A stretch of 8,414 nucleotides of DNA from an uncultured Clostridia bacterium (GCA_937893735.1 CALBGD010000085.1:1-8414); one strand, 5' to 3'. Positions 1 to 7,170 are shown, counted from the first letter of the stretch. Notes: generated by a model not told the origin, from the letters alone. A program made the numbers and translations.

Positions 1-2
1 TC

Positions 3-2219
3 GATGGCAGATATGAGCTGCTGGAGCTTATCGGCGTGGGCGGAATGGCGGATATCTACCGCGCCCGCGATATAGTTGAGGACCGCATTGTTGCTGTAAA
101 AATTCTCAAGACTGAATTTGCAGGCAGCGAGGAATTCCTCAGGCGCTTCAGGAACGAATCCAAGGCGATAGCGCTGCTCTCCCACCCGAATATCGTCAAG
201 ATATACGATGTGGGATTCACAGATAAGGTGCAGTTTATCGTCATGGAGTACGTTGACGGCATAACGCTTACGGATTACATTGAACAGCAGGGCGTTCTCA
301 AATGGCGCGACGCTGTGCATTTCACTATTCAGATACTTAAGGCGCTCCAGCACGCGCATGACCGCGGGATAGTCCACCGCGACATAAAGTCCAGTAACGT
401 CATGCTGCTTGCAGACGGAACCATAAAGGTCATGGACTTTGGCATCGCGCGCTTCAACCGCGAGAACAACAAGACCGTTTCCGAAAAGACCATCGGCTCT
501 GTGCACTACATCAGCCCGGAGCAGGCGCGCGGCGACATCACGGACGAGCGCAGCGACATCTATTCCGTAGGCGTGGCGCTCTACGAAATGCTCACCGGAA
601 AGAAGCCGTTTGACGGGGATTCTCCGGTTTCCATCGCGCTCATGCATATGCAGAGCACTCCGAAGAAGCCCACGGAGCTTAACAGCACCATTCCCGAGGG
701 CCTGGAGCAGATAGTGCTCCGCGCAATGCAGAAGGATCCCGCGCAGCGCTACCAGACAGCCGGCGAGATGATAAAGGATCTTGAGGAGTTCAAGAAGAAC
801 CCCGGCATGATATTTGAATATAAGTACAACTCCACTGACGGCACAACGAAGTACTTCGACCGCCCGATCCCCGCCGCTGAGCAGGAGCGCACCCGCCGCA
901 AGCAGGCGGTAAAAACTGAGCCTGAGGACGAAGATTACGACGATGAGGAAGACGATGATGAGGACGAGTATGAGGAGCGCCGCTCCCCGCTGATACCGAT
1001 ACTGTTCGCAGTAGGCACGGCGTTCGTTATCGCGACCGTATTCCTTGTAATGACGATAGTTTTCAGGAACCTGAACGTAACACCTGATCAGGTAAGCTCC
1101 GTAATGGGCGTTAACAGCGGCTCCACAGTCAGCGTTACCGACAGCAACGAGTTCCTTATGCCGAATCTTGTAGGAATGTCCTGGGACGAGGCAAAGTCGC
1201 AGTATTCCAGCGTGATGACTCTTGTTCCCCAGCAGGAGTGGAGCGAGGTCACAAAGGATCAGATATTCGATCAGGAGTTCCCTGAGGGACGTAAGGTAAA
1301 GATAGGCGCAGAGGTGACCGTTAAGGTCAGCAAGGGAATCCGCACCGTTGAGATACAGGATCTTGAGAACCTGACCGCTTCCGTTGCAGAGAGCAAGCTC
1401 CGCAAGGACGGCTTCAAGGTAAAGAAGGTCTATGACGAGAACGACGATATCGCCAAGGATTACGTTATCCGCACCGAGCCCGCAGCCCACGAAATGGCGG
1501 AGCAGGGCAGCACGGTCGTTCTGTTCATAAGCAGCGGTCCGAAGAATACCGGCGTATTCGTGCCGAAGTTTGTTGACCTGCCGCTGAACATCGCCCTCCA
1601 GAGAGCCGAGGAATACCATCTCAACGCAACTATCGAGCGTGTTGATTCCGAGGACGTTGAAAAGGACGTCGTAATGGAGCAGAACATAGAGCCGCAGAGC
1701 CTCGTTGACCGCGACACTGAGATAATCCTCAAGGTAAGCACTGGTGAGATCTCCGAAAAGACCAGAAAGCTCACATTCACACTGCCGAAGAAGGCAACAG
1801 GTGAGTTCGAATTCAGATACTTCGTTGACGCTGTTCTTGATGATGAAGCAAGCCAGACACTTGATGTCGGACTCGCTTCCAGCAAGACGCTGAGCTACGA
1901 GGTAAAGGGTAAGCCCGGAGAGACCAAGGTACTCACAGTCAAGGTGACATCAAAGGATACCGGAAAGACCGGAACATATATGGAAGTTACGGTAAAATTC
2001 CCGGAGGATGGAAGCAAGGCAACCGCTGAGGACATCGTATACAGCAGCGTATTCAGTGAGCTTCAGGCGGCAGATTCCGAGCCTACCATAGACACTAATG
2101 AGCCGGAAGTTCCTGTTGAGTCCGAAGAGGCAGACGTACCTGAACCCGAGCATACCACAAGCTCTTCTCATACCGAAACCGAACCTATTGAGCCGGATCC
2201 CGGCATATCTGTTAACTGA
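3..2219 (+). CDS. prkC: PASTA-domain Ser/Thr protein kinase (PrkC/StkP type), 5'-partial
   Basis: Membrane kinase that in Firmicutes senses muropeptides or lipid II through external PASTA repeats and phosphorylates cytosolic Ser/Thr targets. The reading frame is open to the left edge. Counting the first visible codon (3-5) as residue 1, the glycine loop GVGGMAD (11-17) is followed by the ATP lysine of VAVK (33), helix-C Glu (52), HRD (125-127), DFG (145-147) and an activation segment ending SVHYISPEQARG, so the kinase looks active. An acidic linker rich in D and E (about 306-326) leads into one transmembrane helix (about 329-354). Outside the cell lie three PASTA repeats (about 383-445, 446-512, 516-581), a beta-rich C-terminal domain (about 588-666) resembling the terminal Ig-like domain of B. 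subtilis PrkC, and a low-complexity tail rich in E, P, S and T. The GTG at 36 cannot be the true start because it lies inside the glycine loop. The real start is probably fewer than 15 codons off the edge. The stop overlaps the rsgA start. Confidence 0.96.
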   Translation, partial: DGRYELLELIGVGGMADIYRARDIVEDRIVAVKILKTEFAGSEEFLRRFRNESKAIALLSHPNIVKIYDVGFTDKVQFIVMEYVDGITLTDYIEQQGVLKWRDAVHFTIQILKALQHAHDRGIVHRDIKSSNVMLLADGTIKVMDFGIARFNRENNKTVSEKTIGSVHYISPEQARGDITDERSDIYSVGVALYEMLTGKKPFDGDSPVSIALMHMQSTPKKPTELNSTIPEGLEQIVLRAMQKDPAQRYQTAGEMIKDLEEFKKNPGMIFEYKYNSTDGTTKYFDRPIPAAEQERTRRKQAVKTEPEDEDYDDEEDDDEDEYEERRSPLIPILFAVGTAFVIATVFLVMTIVFRNLNVTPDQVSSVMGVNSGSTVSVTDSNEFLMPNLVGMSWDEAKSQYSSVMTLVPQQEWSEVTKDQIFDQEFPEGRKVKIGAEVTVKVSKGIRTVEIQDLENLTASVAESKLRKDGFKVKKVYDENDDIAKDYVIRTEPAAHEMAEQGSTVVLFISSGPKNTGVFVPKFVDLPLNIALQRAEEYHLNATIERVDSEDVEKDVVMEQNIEPQSLVDRDTEIILKVSTGEISEKTRKLTFTLPKKATGEFEFRYFVDAVLDDEASQTLDVGLASSKTLSYEVKGKPGETKVLTVKVTSKDTGKTGTYMEVTVKFPEDGSKATAEDIVYSSVFSELQAADSEPTIDTNEPEVPVESEEADVPEPEHTTSSSHTETEPIEPDPGISVN

Positions 2220-3169
2220 TGACAGGGGGTAATGATATTTCTGCTGAATATCATCACGGAATAATTACAAAGGCAGTCGGGGGCATCTATTATGTAGATG
2301 CCCTTTCGGGCGTTGAGGGCGATGAGAATCCAACCGGGCAGAGCTTTAAGTGTGCAGCCCGCGGGATATTCCGTCAGGACGGCATAAGCCCCAGCGCCGG
2401 CGACCGCGTTATAGTGGAGTGTCAGGAGAACCACGAGCCGCTTATTTCCAAAATACTTGAGCGCCGGAACTTCCTGATAAGGCCGCCGCTTGCGAACCTT
2501 GACGGAATCGTGTTTGTCATAAGCTGCGCCGATCCGGCTCCGAACAGATTTATTCTTGATAAGCTGATAGCGATAGCGGACAGCAAGGGAATTGAGCCCA
2601 TGATAGCTTTCACGAAGCCAGATCTGAAGCAGGCTGACGAACTTGCGGAAATATACCGCAATATAGGGATTCGTGTCTGCATGGTAAACAATCTCACCGG
2701 GGAGGGCGCAGAACCAGTGCGGGAGTTCATAAACGGCAGGATAACTGCATTTATCGGGAATTCCGGCGTTGGAAAATCCAGCCTGTTCAATTCGTTGTTC
2801 CCGCAGCTCGGACTGGAAACGGGTATTACCAGCAAGAAACTGGGACGCGGAAAGCACACGACGCGTCAGGTGCAGCTGTACCGCCTGTGGGAGCTTGACC
2901 CGAATCTTACCGGATACGCGGCGGATACGCCCGGATTCTCAACGGTCGATACCGAGCGCTACTGCCGCATTCCGGCGGACGAGCTGGACAACAGCTTCAG
3001 GGAATTCGCGAAATTCGCGGAAAAATGCCGTTTTACGGACTGTGCGCATATAAAGGAAAAGGACTGCGCCGTAAGAGCTGCGGCGGAATCCGGCGATATC
3101 GCAAAATCGCGCTATGAAAGCTACCTCAGAATGTACGAGGAAGCAAGCAAGATAAACGACTGGGAGTGA
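2219..3169 (+). CDS. rsgA: Ribosome small subunit-dependent GTPase A (RsgA/CpgA)
   Basis: Circularly permuted GTPase that helps mature the 30S subunit. An N-terminal OB-fold (about residues 12-85) precedes a GTPase core in permuted order: G4 TKPD (132-135), G1 GNSGVGKS (180-187), switch-I threonines in KHTTRQ (214-215), then G3 DTPG (236-239). The C-terminal zinc site has C270, C275, H277 and C283. At 316 aa it is slightly longer than the usual roughly 290-300. The ATG shares its first base with the last base of the upstream kinase TGA, and no clear Shine-Dalgarno precedes it, so translation is probably coupled to the kinase. An AGGGGG just inside the ORF (2224-2229) leaves a small doubt about the exact start. 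In B. subtilis the orthologue CpgA is a reported PrkC substrate, which fits the adjacency. Confidence 0.97.
   Translation: MTGGNDISAEYHHGIITKAVGGIYYVDALSGVEGDENPTGQSFKCAARGIFRQDGISPSAGDRVIVECQENHEPLISKILERRNFLIRPPLANLDGIVFVISCADPAPNRFILDKLIAIADSKGIEPMIAFTKPDLKQADELAEIYRNIGIRVCMVNNLTGEGAEPVREFINGRITAFIGNSGVGKSSLFNSLFPQLGLETGITSKKLGRGKHTTRQVQLYRLWELDPNLTGYAADTPGFSTVDTERYCRIPADELDNSFREFAKFAEKCRFTDCAHIKEKDCAVRAAAESGDIAKSRYESYLRMYEEASKINDWE
2224..2229 (+). promoter_or_regulatory. Shine-Dalgarno-like AGGGGG inside the start of rsgA
   Basis: The only strong purine-rich SD-like stretch near the rsgA start lies just after the annotated ATG, not before it. No ATG, GTG or TTG in the rsgA frame follows at a usable distance; the in-frame codon 7 bases downstream is ATT (2237), a rare start codon. 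Reinitiation at the ATG at 2219 remains the better call. The element may help hold terminating ribosomes. Confidence 0.3.
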
Positions 3170-3173
3170 GCCT

Positions 3174-3782
3174 GTGCCAAAAATATGTTCAATAATCTGC
3201 GGAGCTCCGGGCGGAGTCCTGCACGAAAAGCCCGAGGGGCTGATAATATGCGCCGACCGGGGACTTGACATCGCGATTTCTGCCGGAGTGGTTCCGGATA
3301 TCATAGTAGGTGATTTTGACAGCGCGGAGCACAAGCCTCCGGAGGGGATAAGGGTCATAAAGGTACAGCCCGAAAAGGACGACACTGACACGATACTTGC
3401 CTGTGAGACAGCGATAAGCGAGGGCTGCGATGAGCTCCGGCTGTACTGTGCGCTTGGCGGCAGACCGGATCATTCCATCGCGAATATACAGACTCTTGAG
3501 ATGATGCGCAAACGCGGTGTAAACGCTATGATAGTTACCCCGAACGATAAAATCTATCTGGTGCATGAGTGCGAGGCTGAAATCCCGAAATTTCACGGAT
3601 ACGTATCGGTTTTTTCATATGGAGAGACCTGCATGGTCAGCGAATACGGAATGAAGTACGGGCTGATACGCTACCGCCTTGATAATGCCTATCCGCTCGG
3701 CGTCAGCAACGAGGTCGCGGAAGATATCGGCAGGATAATAGTCCATGGCGGCACTGCCCTTGTAGTGGAGCATAAAGAATAA
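3174..3782 (+). CDS. thiN: Thiamine pyrophosphokinase (thiamine diphosphokinase)
   Basis: Transfers pyrophosphate from ATP to thiamine to make the cofactor thiamine diphosphate, in the cytosol, usually as a homodimer. At 202 aa it is about normal length. Family motifs are clear: ADRG (27-30), GDFDS (46-50), the acidic KDDTDT (68-73) for Mg-ATP, and GGRPDHSIANI (95-105). The C-terminal part, residues 120-200, is the beta-rich thiamine-binding domain, including the conserved G-x-SNE stretch (177-180). The GTG start is supported by GGGAG at 3162-3166, seven bases upstream and overlapping the rsgA stop. It is the last gene of the kinase operon and ends just before a hairpin terminator. No TPP riboswitch is visible, as expected for a salvage kinase inside an operon. 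In Bacillus rpe sits between rsgA and thiN; here it does not. Confidence 0.95.
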   Translation: MPKICSIICGAPGGVLHEKPEGLIICADRGLDIAISAGVVPDIIVGDFDSAEHKPPEGIRVIKVQPEKDDTDTILACETAISEGCDELRLYCALGGRPDHSIANIQTLEMMRKRGVNAMIVTPNDKIYLVHECEAEIPKFHGYVSVFSYGETCMVSEYGMKYGLIRYRLDNAYPLGVSNEVAEDIGRIIVHGGTALVVEHKE

Positions 3783-3786
3783 AGAA

Positions 3787-3811
3787 AATCCCCCGATTTT
3801 TTCGGGGGATT
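3787..3811. terminator. Bidirectional Rho-independent terminator between convergent operons
   Basis: A perfect 10-bp stem, AATCCCCCGA paired with TCGGGGGATT, around a T5 loop, begins 4 bases after the thiN stop and ends 21 bases before the stop of the convergent lipoprotein gene. On the - strand the hairpin is followed by ATTTTCTTTATT, a good U-rich tail. On the + strand the tail (CCTGTTTAT) is weaker. It probably serves both transcripts, and most efficiently the - strand one. Confidence 0.88.
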
Positions 3812-3832
3812 CCTGTTTATAATGGTTACGTG

Positions 3833-5737
3833 TCACGCTGCCGTGTTATCATCTGGGGGAGCTTCGCCGTTGTGTGGTCTCATTCCGTCCGGCTTGTCAG
3901 GACGTGTGAAATCTGCATTGTTGCCTGTGTTGCCGCCCCATGGACCCTTGTCCTGAACCCAGCTTCCGAAGCCGGAGCCGGTCGCGCCGCCTCCGCTCAC
4001 GCCGTCTGTCGCGGTGACTTCCGAGATCACCTCGTCATCTGAAAGAACTGTGTAGGTGCTTCCATTTGTGAATTCAGGGGTCGAGAATATCAGTGATTCG
4101 CATTTCTTTGGAGTGATCGTGCTGATTATTACGCTGCCCTCCGAATCACGGACTTCAATCGAACTGTCCGCGGAAACGTCCGCATAAATCGAAATGCACG
4201 GCTGAGACAGCGTGCTTGGAGCCTGCGCCATTCTGCTTGAACCGAGGGCGATAAGCGTGCCTCCGCTCATTGCAAAGGACTTGTCGTAATCCAGCGCCCC
4301 GTCAGCGCCGCTTGTGGGACCGAATACCACAAGCGTGCCTCCGCTCATGGAAATAGTTCCGTTGGAATCCACGCCGTCGCCGTCTGCATTGGCGGTAATG
4401 CTTCCTCCGGAAATTGAGATATACGGCGAGATTTCATCAGAATCGCTGTCGCTTGCATTAATTCCGTCATCGGACGCACGAAGGGTGATGGTGCCGCCGC
4501 TTATTTCGATCCCGCAGGCTTCAAGCCCCTCATAGCTTGTGCTGATGTTGATTTCGCCCTTTGTTATCGTAAGGATACCGTCGGCGTGTATTCCGTCATC
4601 GCCGGTTGCAAGCTGGAAGCTGCCGCCGTCTATATTTACAGTTCCGTTTGAATGAATGGTGTCGTCTGCGCAGTCAGCCGTAATGCTGCCTCCAGTGATA
4701 TTCACGGAGCTGCCCGCTTTAAGACCTTTCATGCTTTCAGCCGATTTCCCATCGGAGCTTGTGAGGTCGCTGAAATCAAAGCCGCCGTTTCCATCGTGGA
4801 AATCCCCCCAGTGACCGCCGTCATTCGTGTGTTCGACTGTGGAGCTTCCGCCGCCCGTCGTCATCTCTATGGTGCCTCCTGAGATGTTGAGGTCTGTTTC
4901 CGCCTGTATTCCATCGTTGCCGCAGGTCAGTGACAAACTGCCTCCGGATATGGTGATATACCCCTTTTCAGGATTCGAAGAATTCGTTGATTTTATGCCG
5001 TCACAGCCGCTGTTTACCGTGATCGTGCCTCCTGCTGCAAGCAGGTAATCCTTTCCTATCATTCCGTCCTCAGCAGCAGTTACGTTTATCGTGCCACCAC
5101 AGAGCTTCAGACCGTCCTTGCTCTTTATTCCGTCCTTGTATACGCCGTTGACGTTAAGCGTCCCGGTGCCGTTTATGACTATCGTATCCTGCGAAAAAAG
5201 CGCCGCCCCGGTGTCCTCGGCAGTTTCGGGGGAGTATCCCGTTCCGTCGGACAGGGTGTTTACGCTGCCACCCGCAAGCGTTATAGTCAGCTTGTCGGCT
5301 TTCCTGCAAAGTATCGCCGGTCCGTTGGGGCAGGTGAGCTCCAATCCCTCAAGAACAATGAAAACGTCATCGTCCTTGCCGCAGTCGATTATGAGCTGTC
5401 CGTCGCTGCATACTCCGCTCAGGTAATAGTACCCCGGATTAGTCAGCGTGATGACCGTGCCGTCCACTGAAATGCCGCTTCCTATGACCTCAGCGCCGCT
5501 CTCTGAGAACCTGACCGCGCTGCCCGATTTTGAAACAGGAGTCATATCCTTTTCGCTTACGGAGTGGTAGCTGGTAGTGACCTTTTCCGTGGAATCAGCA
5601 GTTTCAGTGTACTGTGCGGCAGAAATATCTTCTTCGGTGACTCCGCTTCCGGAAGTCCCCGGATTCCTGCTGCACCCGGTATTTACCGAAATTGCAATTG
5701 AACAAAGCGCCGCAAGCGCCCTAATGCCAGATCTCAT
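3833..5737 (-). CDS. Carbohydrate-binding beta-helix lipoprotein (DUF4353, Cthe_2159-like)
   Basis: Predicted surface lipoprotein of 634 aa. A short signal peptide (residues 3-21) ends in a lipobox-like VNTGC with the lipidated Cys at 22; Asn at -3 is unusual. A Ser/Thr-rich linker (about 23-75) leads into a right-handed parallel beta-helix. Eleven coils carry a turn of the type I-S-G-G-T/S-I, with the GG (or KG) at 214, 236, 265, 287, 349, 371, 393, 414, 444, 466 and 492, mostly 22 residues apart. About ten residues before each is D-G-I/V-x-S/A, giving an Asp ladder (202, 224, 246, 275, 359, 381, Glu403, 424, 454, 479). The family prototype Cthe_2159 is a calcium-bound, pectate-lyase-like beta-helix reported to bind polygalacturonate and cellulose. 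A Gly/Asp/His-rich insert (about 295-345) interrupts the coils, and the C-terminus (about 580-634) is a disordered Gly/Pro tail. I see no recognisable lyase catalytic set, so binding rather than cleavage is the safer call. ATG is preceded by AAGGAG 10 bases upstream. Third gene of the VTC operon. Confidence 0.9.
   Translation of the reverse strand: MRSGIRALAALCSIAISVNTGCSRNPGTSGSGVTEEDISAAQYTETADSTEKVTTSYHSVSEKDMTPVSKSGSAVRFSESGAEVIGSGISVDGTVITLTNPGYYYLSGVCSDGQLIIDCGKDDDVFIVLEGLELTCPNGPAILCRKADKLTITLAGGSVNTLSDGTGYSPETAEDTGAALFSQDTIVINGTGTLNVNGVYKDGIKSKDGLKLCGGTINVTAAEDGMIGKDYLLAAGGTITVNSGCDGIKSTNSSNPEKGYITISGGSLSLTCGNDGIQAETDLNISGGTIEMTTGGGSSTVEHTNDGGHWGDFHDGNGGFDFSDLTSSDGKSAESMKGLKAGSSVNITGGSITADCADDTIHSNGTVNIDGGSFQLATGDDGIHADGILTITKGEINISTSYEGLEACGIEISGGTITLRASDDGINASDSDSDEISPYISISGGSITANADGDGVDSNGTISMSGGTLVVFGPTSGADGALDYDKSFAMSGGTLIALGSSRMAQAPSTLSQPCISIYADVSADSSIEVRDSEGSVIISTITPKKCESLIFSTPEFTNGSTYTVLSDDEVISEVTATDGVSGGGATGSGFGSWVQDKGPWGGNTGNNADFTRPDKPDGMRPHNGEAPPDDNTAA
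4253..4348 (-). repeat. Exact 18-base direct repeat encoding two MSGGTL coils
   Basis: The + strand string aagcgtgcctccgctcat occurs exactly at 4253-4270 and 4331-4348, 78 bases (26 codons) apart and in frame. It encodes the MSGGTL turns around residues 464-469 and 490-495 of the beta-helix lipoprotein. Other coils share the protein pattern but have diverged more in DNA. This fits recent coil duplication or gene conversion at the C-terminal end of the helix. Confidence 0.7.
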
Positions 5738-5747
5738 AAAATCAATG

Positions 5748-5753
5748 CTCCTT
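5748..5753 (-). promoter_or_regulatory. Ribosome binding site of the beta-helix lipoprotein gene
   Basis: AAGGAG on the - strand, 10 bases before the ATG at 5737, in the 31-base gap after the DUF4956 gene. It fixes the start that gives a complete lipoprotein signal peptide. Confidence 0.75.
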
Positions 5754-5768
5754 AGTATTGCCAGAAAA

Positions 5769-6440
5769 TCACAGTGTATCGCAGTTTTCGGGGAGGTTCC
5801 CGATGGAAATGGTCAAATTTCCGTTGCGTGCGCGCAGCTTATCGATCATTTCCTTTTCGCGGGAGGCGTCCTTTTCGGTTATCTCATATCGGAGGTCGAA
5901 AAGCGTCCCCATAGCGGTTGTCTTGACCTGAACCAGCTCAGCGCCGGAAAGGTACTCTTTGAATATATCGTCGAATATCCCGGTGTAATCGAGATTTTCG
6001 GGTATCGTGATCCTCAGCAGCTTTTTCTTAGCCGCGTTCCGGAAGCAGGGAATGAAGCTGAGCACGGCGAGCACGGCTCCGACGCATACGGCGATAAGCA
6101 CTGCAAATCCGAGGTACCCCATTCCTGCCGCGATGCCAATGCACATAGTATAGAAGATGTAGCAGATATCCCTTGCAGAGCCGGGAGCCGAACGGAATCT
6201 CACAAGGTTGAACGCACCCATTACCGCGATTCCGGCGCCGACCGAGCCATTAACGAGCATTATCACCGCCTGAACAAGAGCTGGAAGTACGATGAGCGTT
6301 ATCATCATGCTTCGGGAAGCGCGCTTATTTCCCAGCCGGTAAAGCAGAGCCGCCAGCAGCCCAAGTCCCAGCGATGAGACGGTGCAGAGGACTGCGGACA
6401 GCGGTGTAAGCCCGTCAGCGGAAATTATCGAATCAAACAT
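5769..6440 (-). CDS. DUF4956 family integral membrane protein
   Basis: Membrane protein of 223 aa with unknown biochemical role. The first 130 residues hold about four hydrophobic segments (about 13-35, 46-63, 89-107 and 110-130). Between the second and third is the family signature GAFNLVRFRSAPGSARDI (75-92), whose Arg/Ser/Gly-rich loop is the most conserved part and could bind an anionic ligand (inference). Residues 140-223 form a soluble, probably cytosolic alpha/beta domain with charged helices. The ATG overlaps the end of the VTC gene by 8 bases and has GGAG (6449-6452) eight bases upstream, so the two are very likely co-translated. DUF4956 proteins are often encoded beside VTC-domain proteins, and this one may be the membrane partner of the VTC enzyme. 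Assignment to the family is firm; the function is not. Confidence 0.9.
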   Translation of the reverse strand: MFDSIISADGLTPLSAVLCTVSSLGLGLLAALLYRLGNKRASRSMMITLIVLPALVQAVIMLVNGSVGAGIAVMGAFNLVRFRSAPGSARDICYIFYTMCIGIAAGMGYLGFAVLIAVCVGAVLAVLSFIPCFRNAAKKKLLRITIPENLDYTGIFDDIFKEYLSGAELVQVKTTAMGTLFDLRYEITEKDASREKEMIDKLRARNGNLTISIGNLPENCDTL

Positions 6441-7167
6441 TTATTTCACTCCGTATTGAAGAATTTTTTGAAAGAAGCCCGCTTCGGTATACAGCGCCGT
6501 ATTTGGAGAAAGACCCGGGGTACAGCTCAAGCTCCGAGAGGATAGAAACAAGCTCCAGCGGAACGCCGGAGGCTGTCTTGATCTCCATTATACTGTGCGG
6601 CTGCCCGGGAATCTGTTTCCCGTTAGTCCCAAGCCGCGGGTCGAGCCCGTCAGTCCTGAACCGTACATTGCTGTCGAGCGTGAGCCGGAGTTCGCGGTCG
6701 TATTCAGAAAAAAAGGCGCGGCGGTCGTAGAACAGCGCCACGCGCGGTTTCAGAGAATATCTGTTTATAAGCCACTCGATTTCTGACAGCACCTGACGGT
6801 CGGTGTAATCTTCCTTTTCGGGGTACACCCCGGAATCCAGAAGCTCCATTGCTTCGCGGCAGGTGAGTTCCGCCCTGCGCTTGTATACGGTTCCGTCGAA
6901 CTTTTTCTTGATCTCCAGAAAAACCGTGGAATCGTCAGTGGGAACACCGTAGGCTCTCAGCCGCAGCTTTTCCTTGTATATCGGCTTGTCGAGCGACGTC
7001 CTGATGAGGATATCATCGCTGCTGTCGCAGTAAAGGGAGCTTATCGTCTGACCAGAGTAGCTGTCCTCGCGCATAAATGCGGAGATACGGCGGAGCAGCT
7101 CAGTTTCTTTTTCCGCGGTCAGCAGATATTTTATCTCTGAACGTCTGAACGTATTTGCGTAAGCCAC
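6433..7167 (-). CDS. VTC-domain protein (polyphosphate polymerase-like, CYTH/TTM superfamily)
   Basis: Soluble 244-aa protein made almost entirely of a VTC domain, the triphosphate-tunnel fold that in yeast Vtc4 polymerises polyphosphate from ATP. The basic and acidic residues lining the tunnel are present in order: E11-x-K13 (EIKYLL), K67-L-R69-L-R71, E85-x-K87, K96-R97-R98, R149-R150 (YDRRAFF), R158/R161, the metal-type E195-x-K197 (IMEIK) and the C-terminal SKY (221-223). Spacing matches stand-alone bacterial VTC proteins. There is no SPX domain and no membrane segment, so anchoring would have to come from a partner, most simply the overlapping DUF4956 protein. The start is GTG, chosen from a near-perfect SD (AGGCGGTGAT) seven bases upstream and because the EIKYLL strand needs only a short leader. 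First gene of its operon. Polyphosphate synthesis is the family-based guess; other triphosphate chemistry is possible. Confidence 0.92.
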   Translation of the reverse strand: MAYANTFRRSEIKYLLTAEKETELLRRISAFMREDSYSGQTISSLYCDSSDDILIRTSLDKPIYKEKLRLRAYGVPTDDSTVFLEIKKKFDGTVYKRRAELTCREAMELLDSGVYPEKEDYTDRQVLSEIEWLINRYSLKPRVALFYDRRAFFSEYDRELRLTLDSNVRFRTDGLDPRLGTNGKQIPGQPHSIMEIKTASGVPLELVSILSELELYPGSFSKYGAVYRSGLLSKNSSIRSEINV

Positions 7168-7170
7168 CAG

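Noticed and set aside
36..38. GTG at 36 as the start of the kinase gene
   Set aside because: In-frame codons continue to the left edge and encode DGRYELLELIG, the normal lead-in to the glycine loop, so the gene is truncated by the window.
2168..2857. Long open frame of 229 codons on the - strand opposite rsgA
   Set aside because: It lies fully antisense to rsgA, whose GTPase motifs are all intact, and its translation resembles no known protein.
3783..3832. Small RNA or riboswitch between thiN and the lipoprotein gene
   Set aside because: The gap is only 50 bases and is explained by the shared terminator hairpin.
3900..5150. Evenly spaced repeats of about 66 bases that could suggest a CRISPR or minisatellite array
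   Set aside because: They are degenerate, stay in one reading frame and encode the 22-residue beta-helix coils of the lipoprotein; no constant repeat with unique spacers is present.
5577..6377. Open frame of 266 codons on the + strand across the DUF4956 and lipoprotein genes
   Set aside because: Antisense to two recognised genes, with no domain and low-quality protein composition; a shadow of their codon bias.
6433..6440. Possible frameshift or fusion between the VTC and DUF4956 genes
   Set aside because: Both proteins are complete, and the ATG of DUF4956 has its own GGAG SD; the 8-base overlap is ordinary translational coupling.
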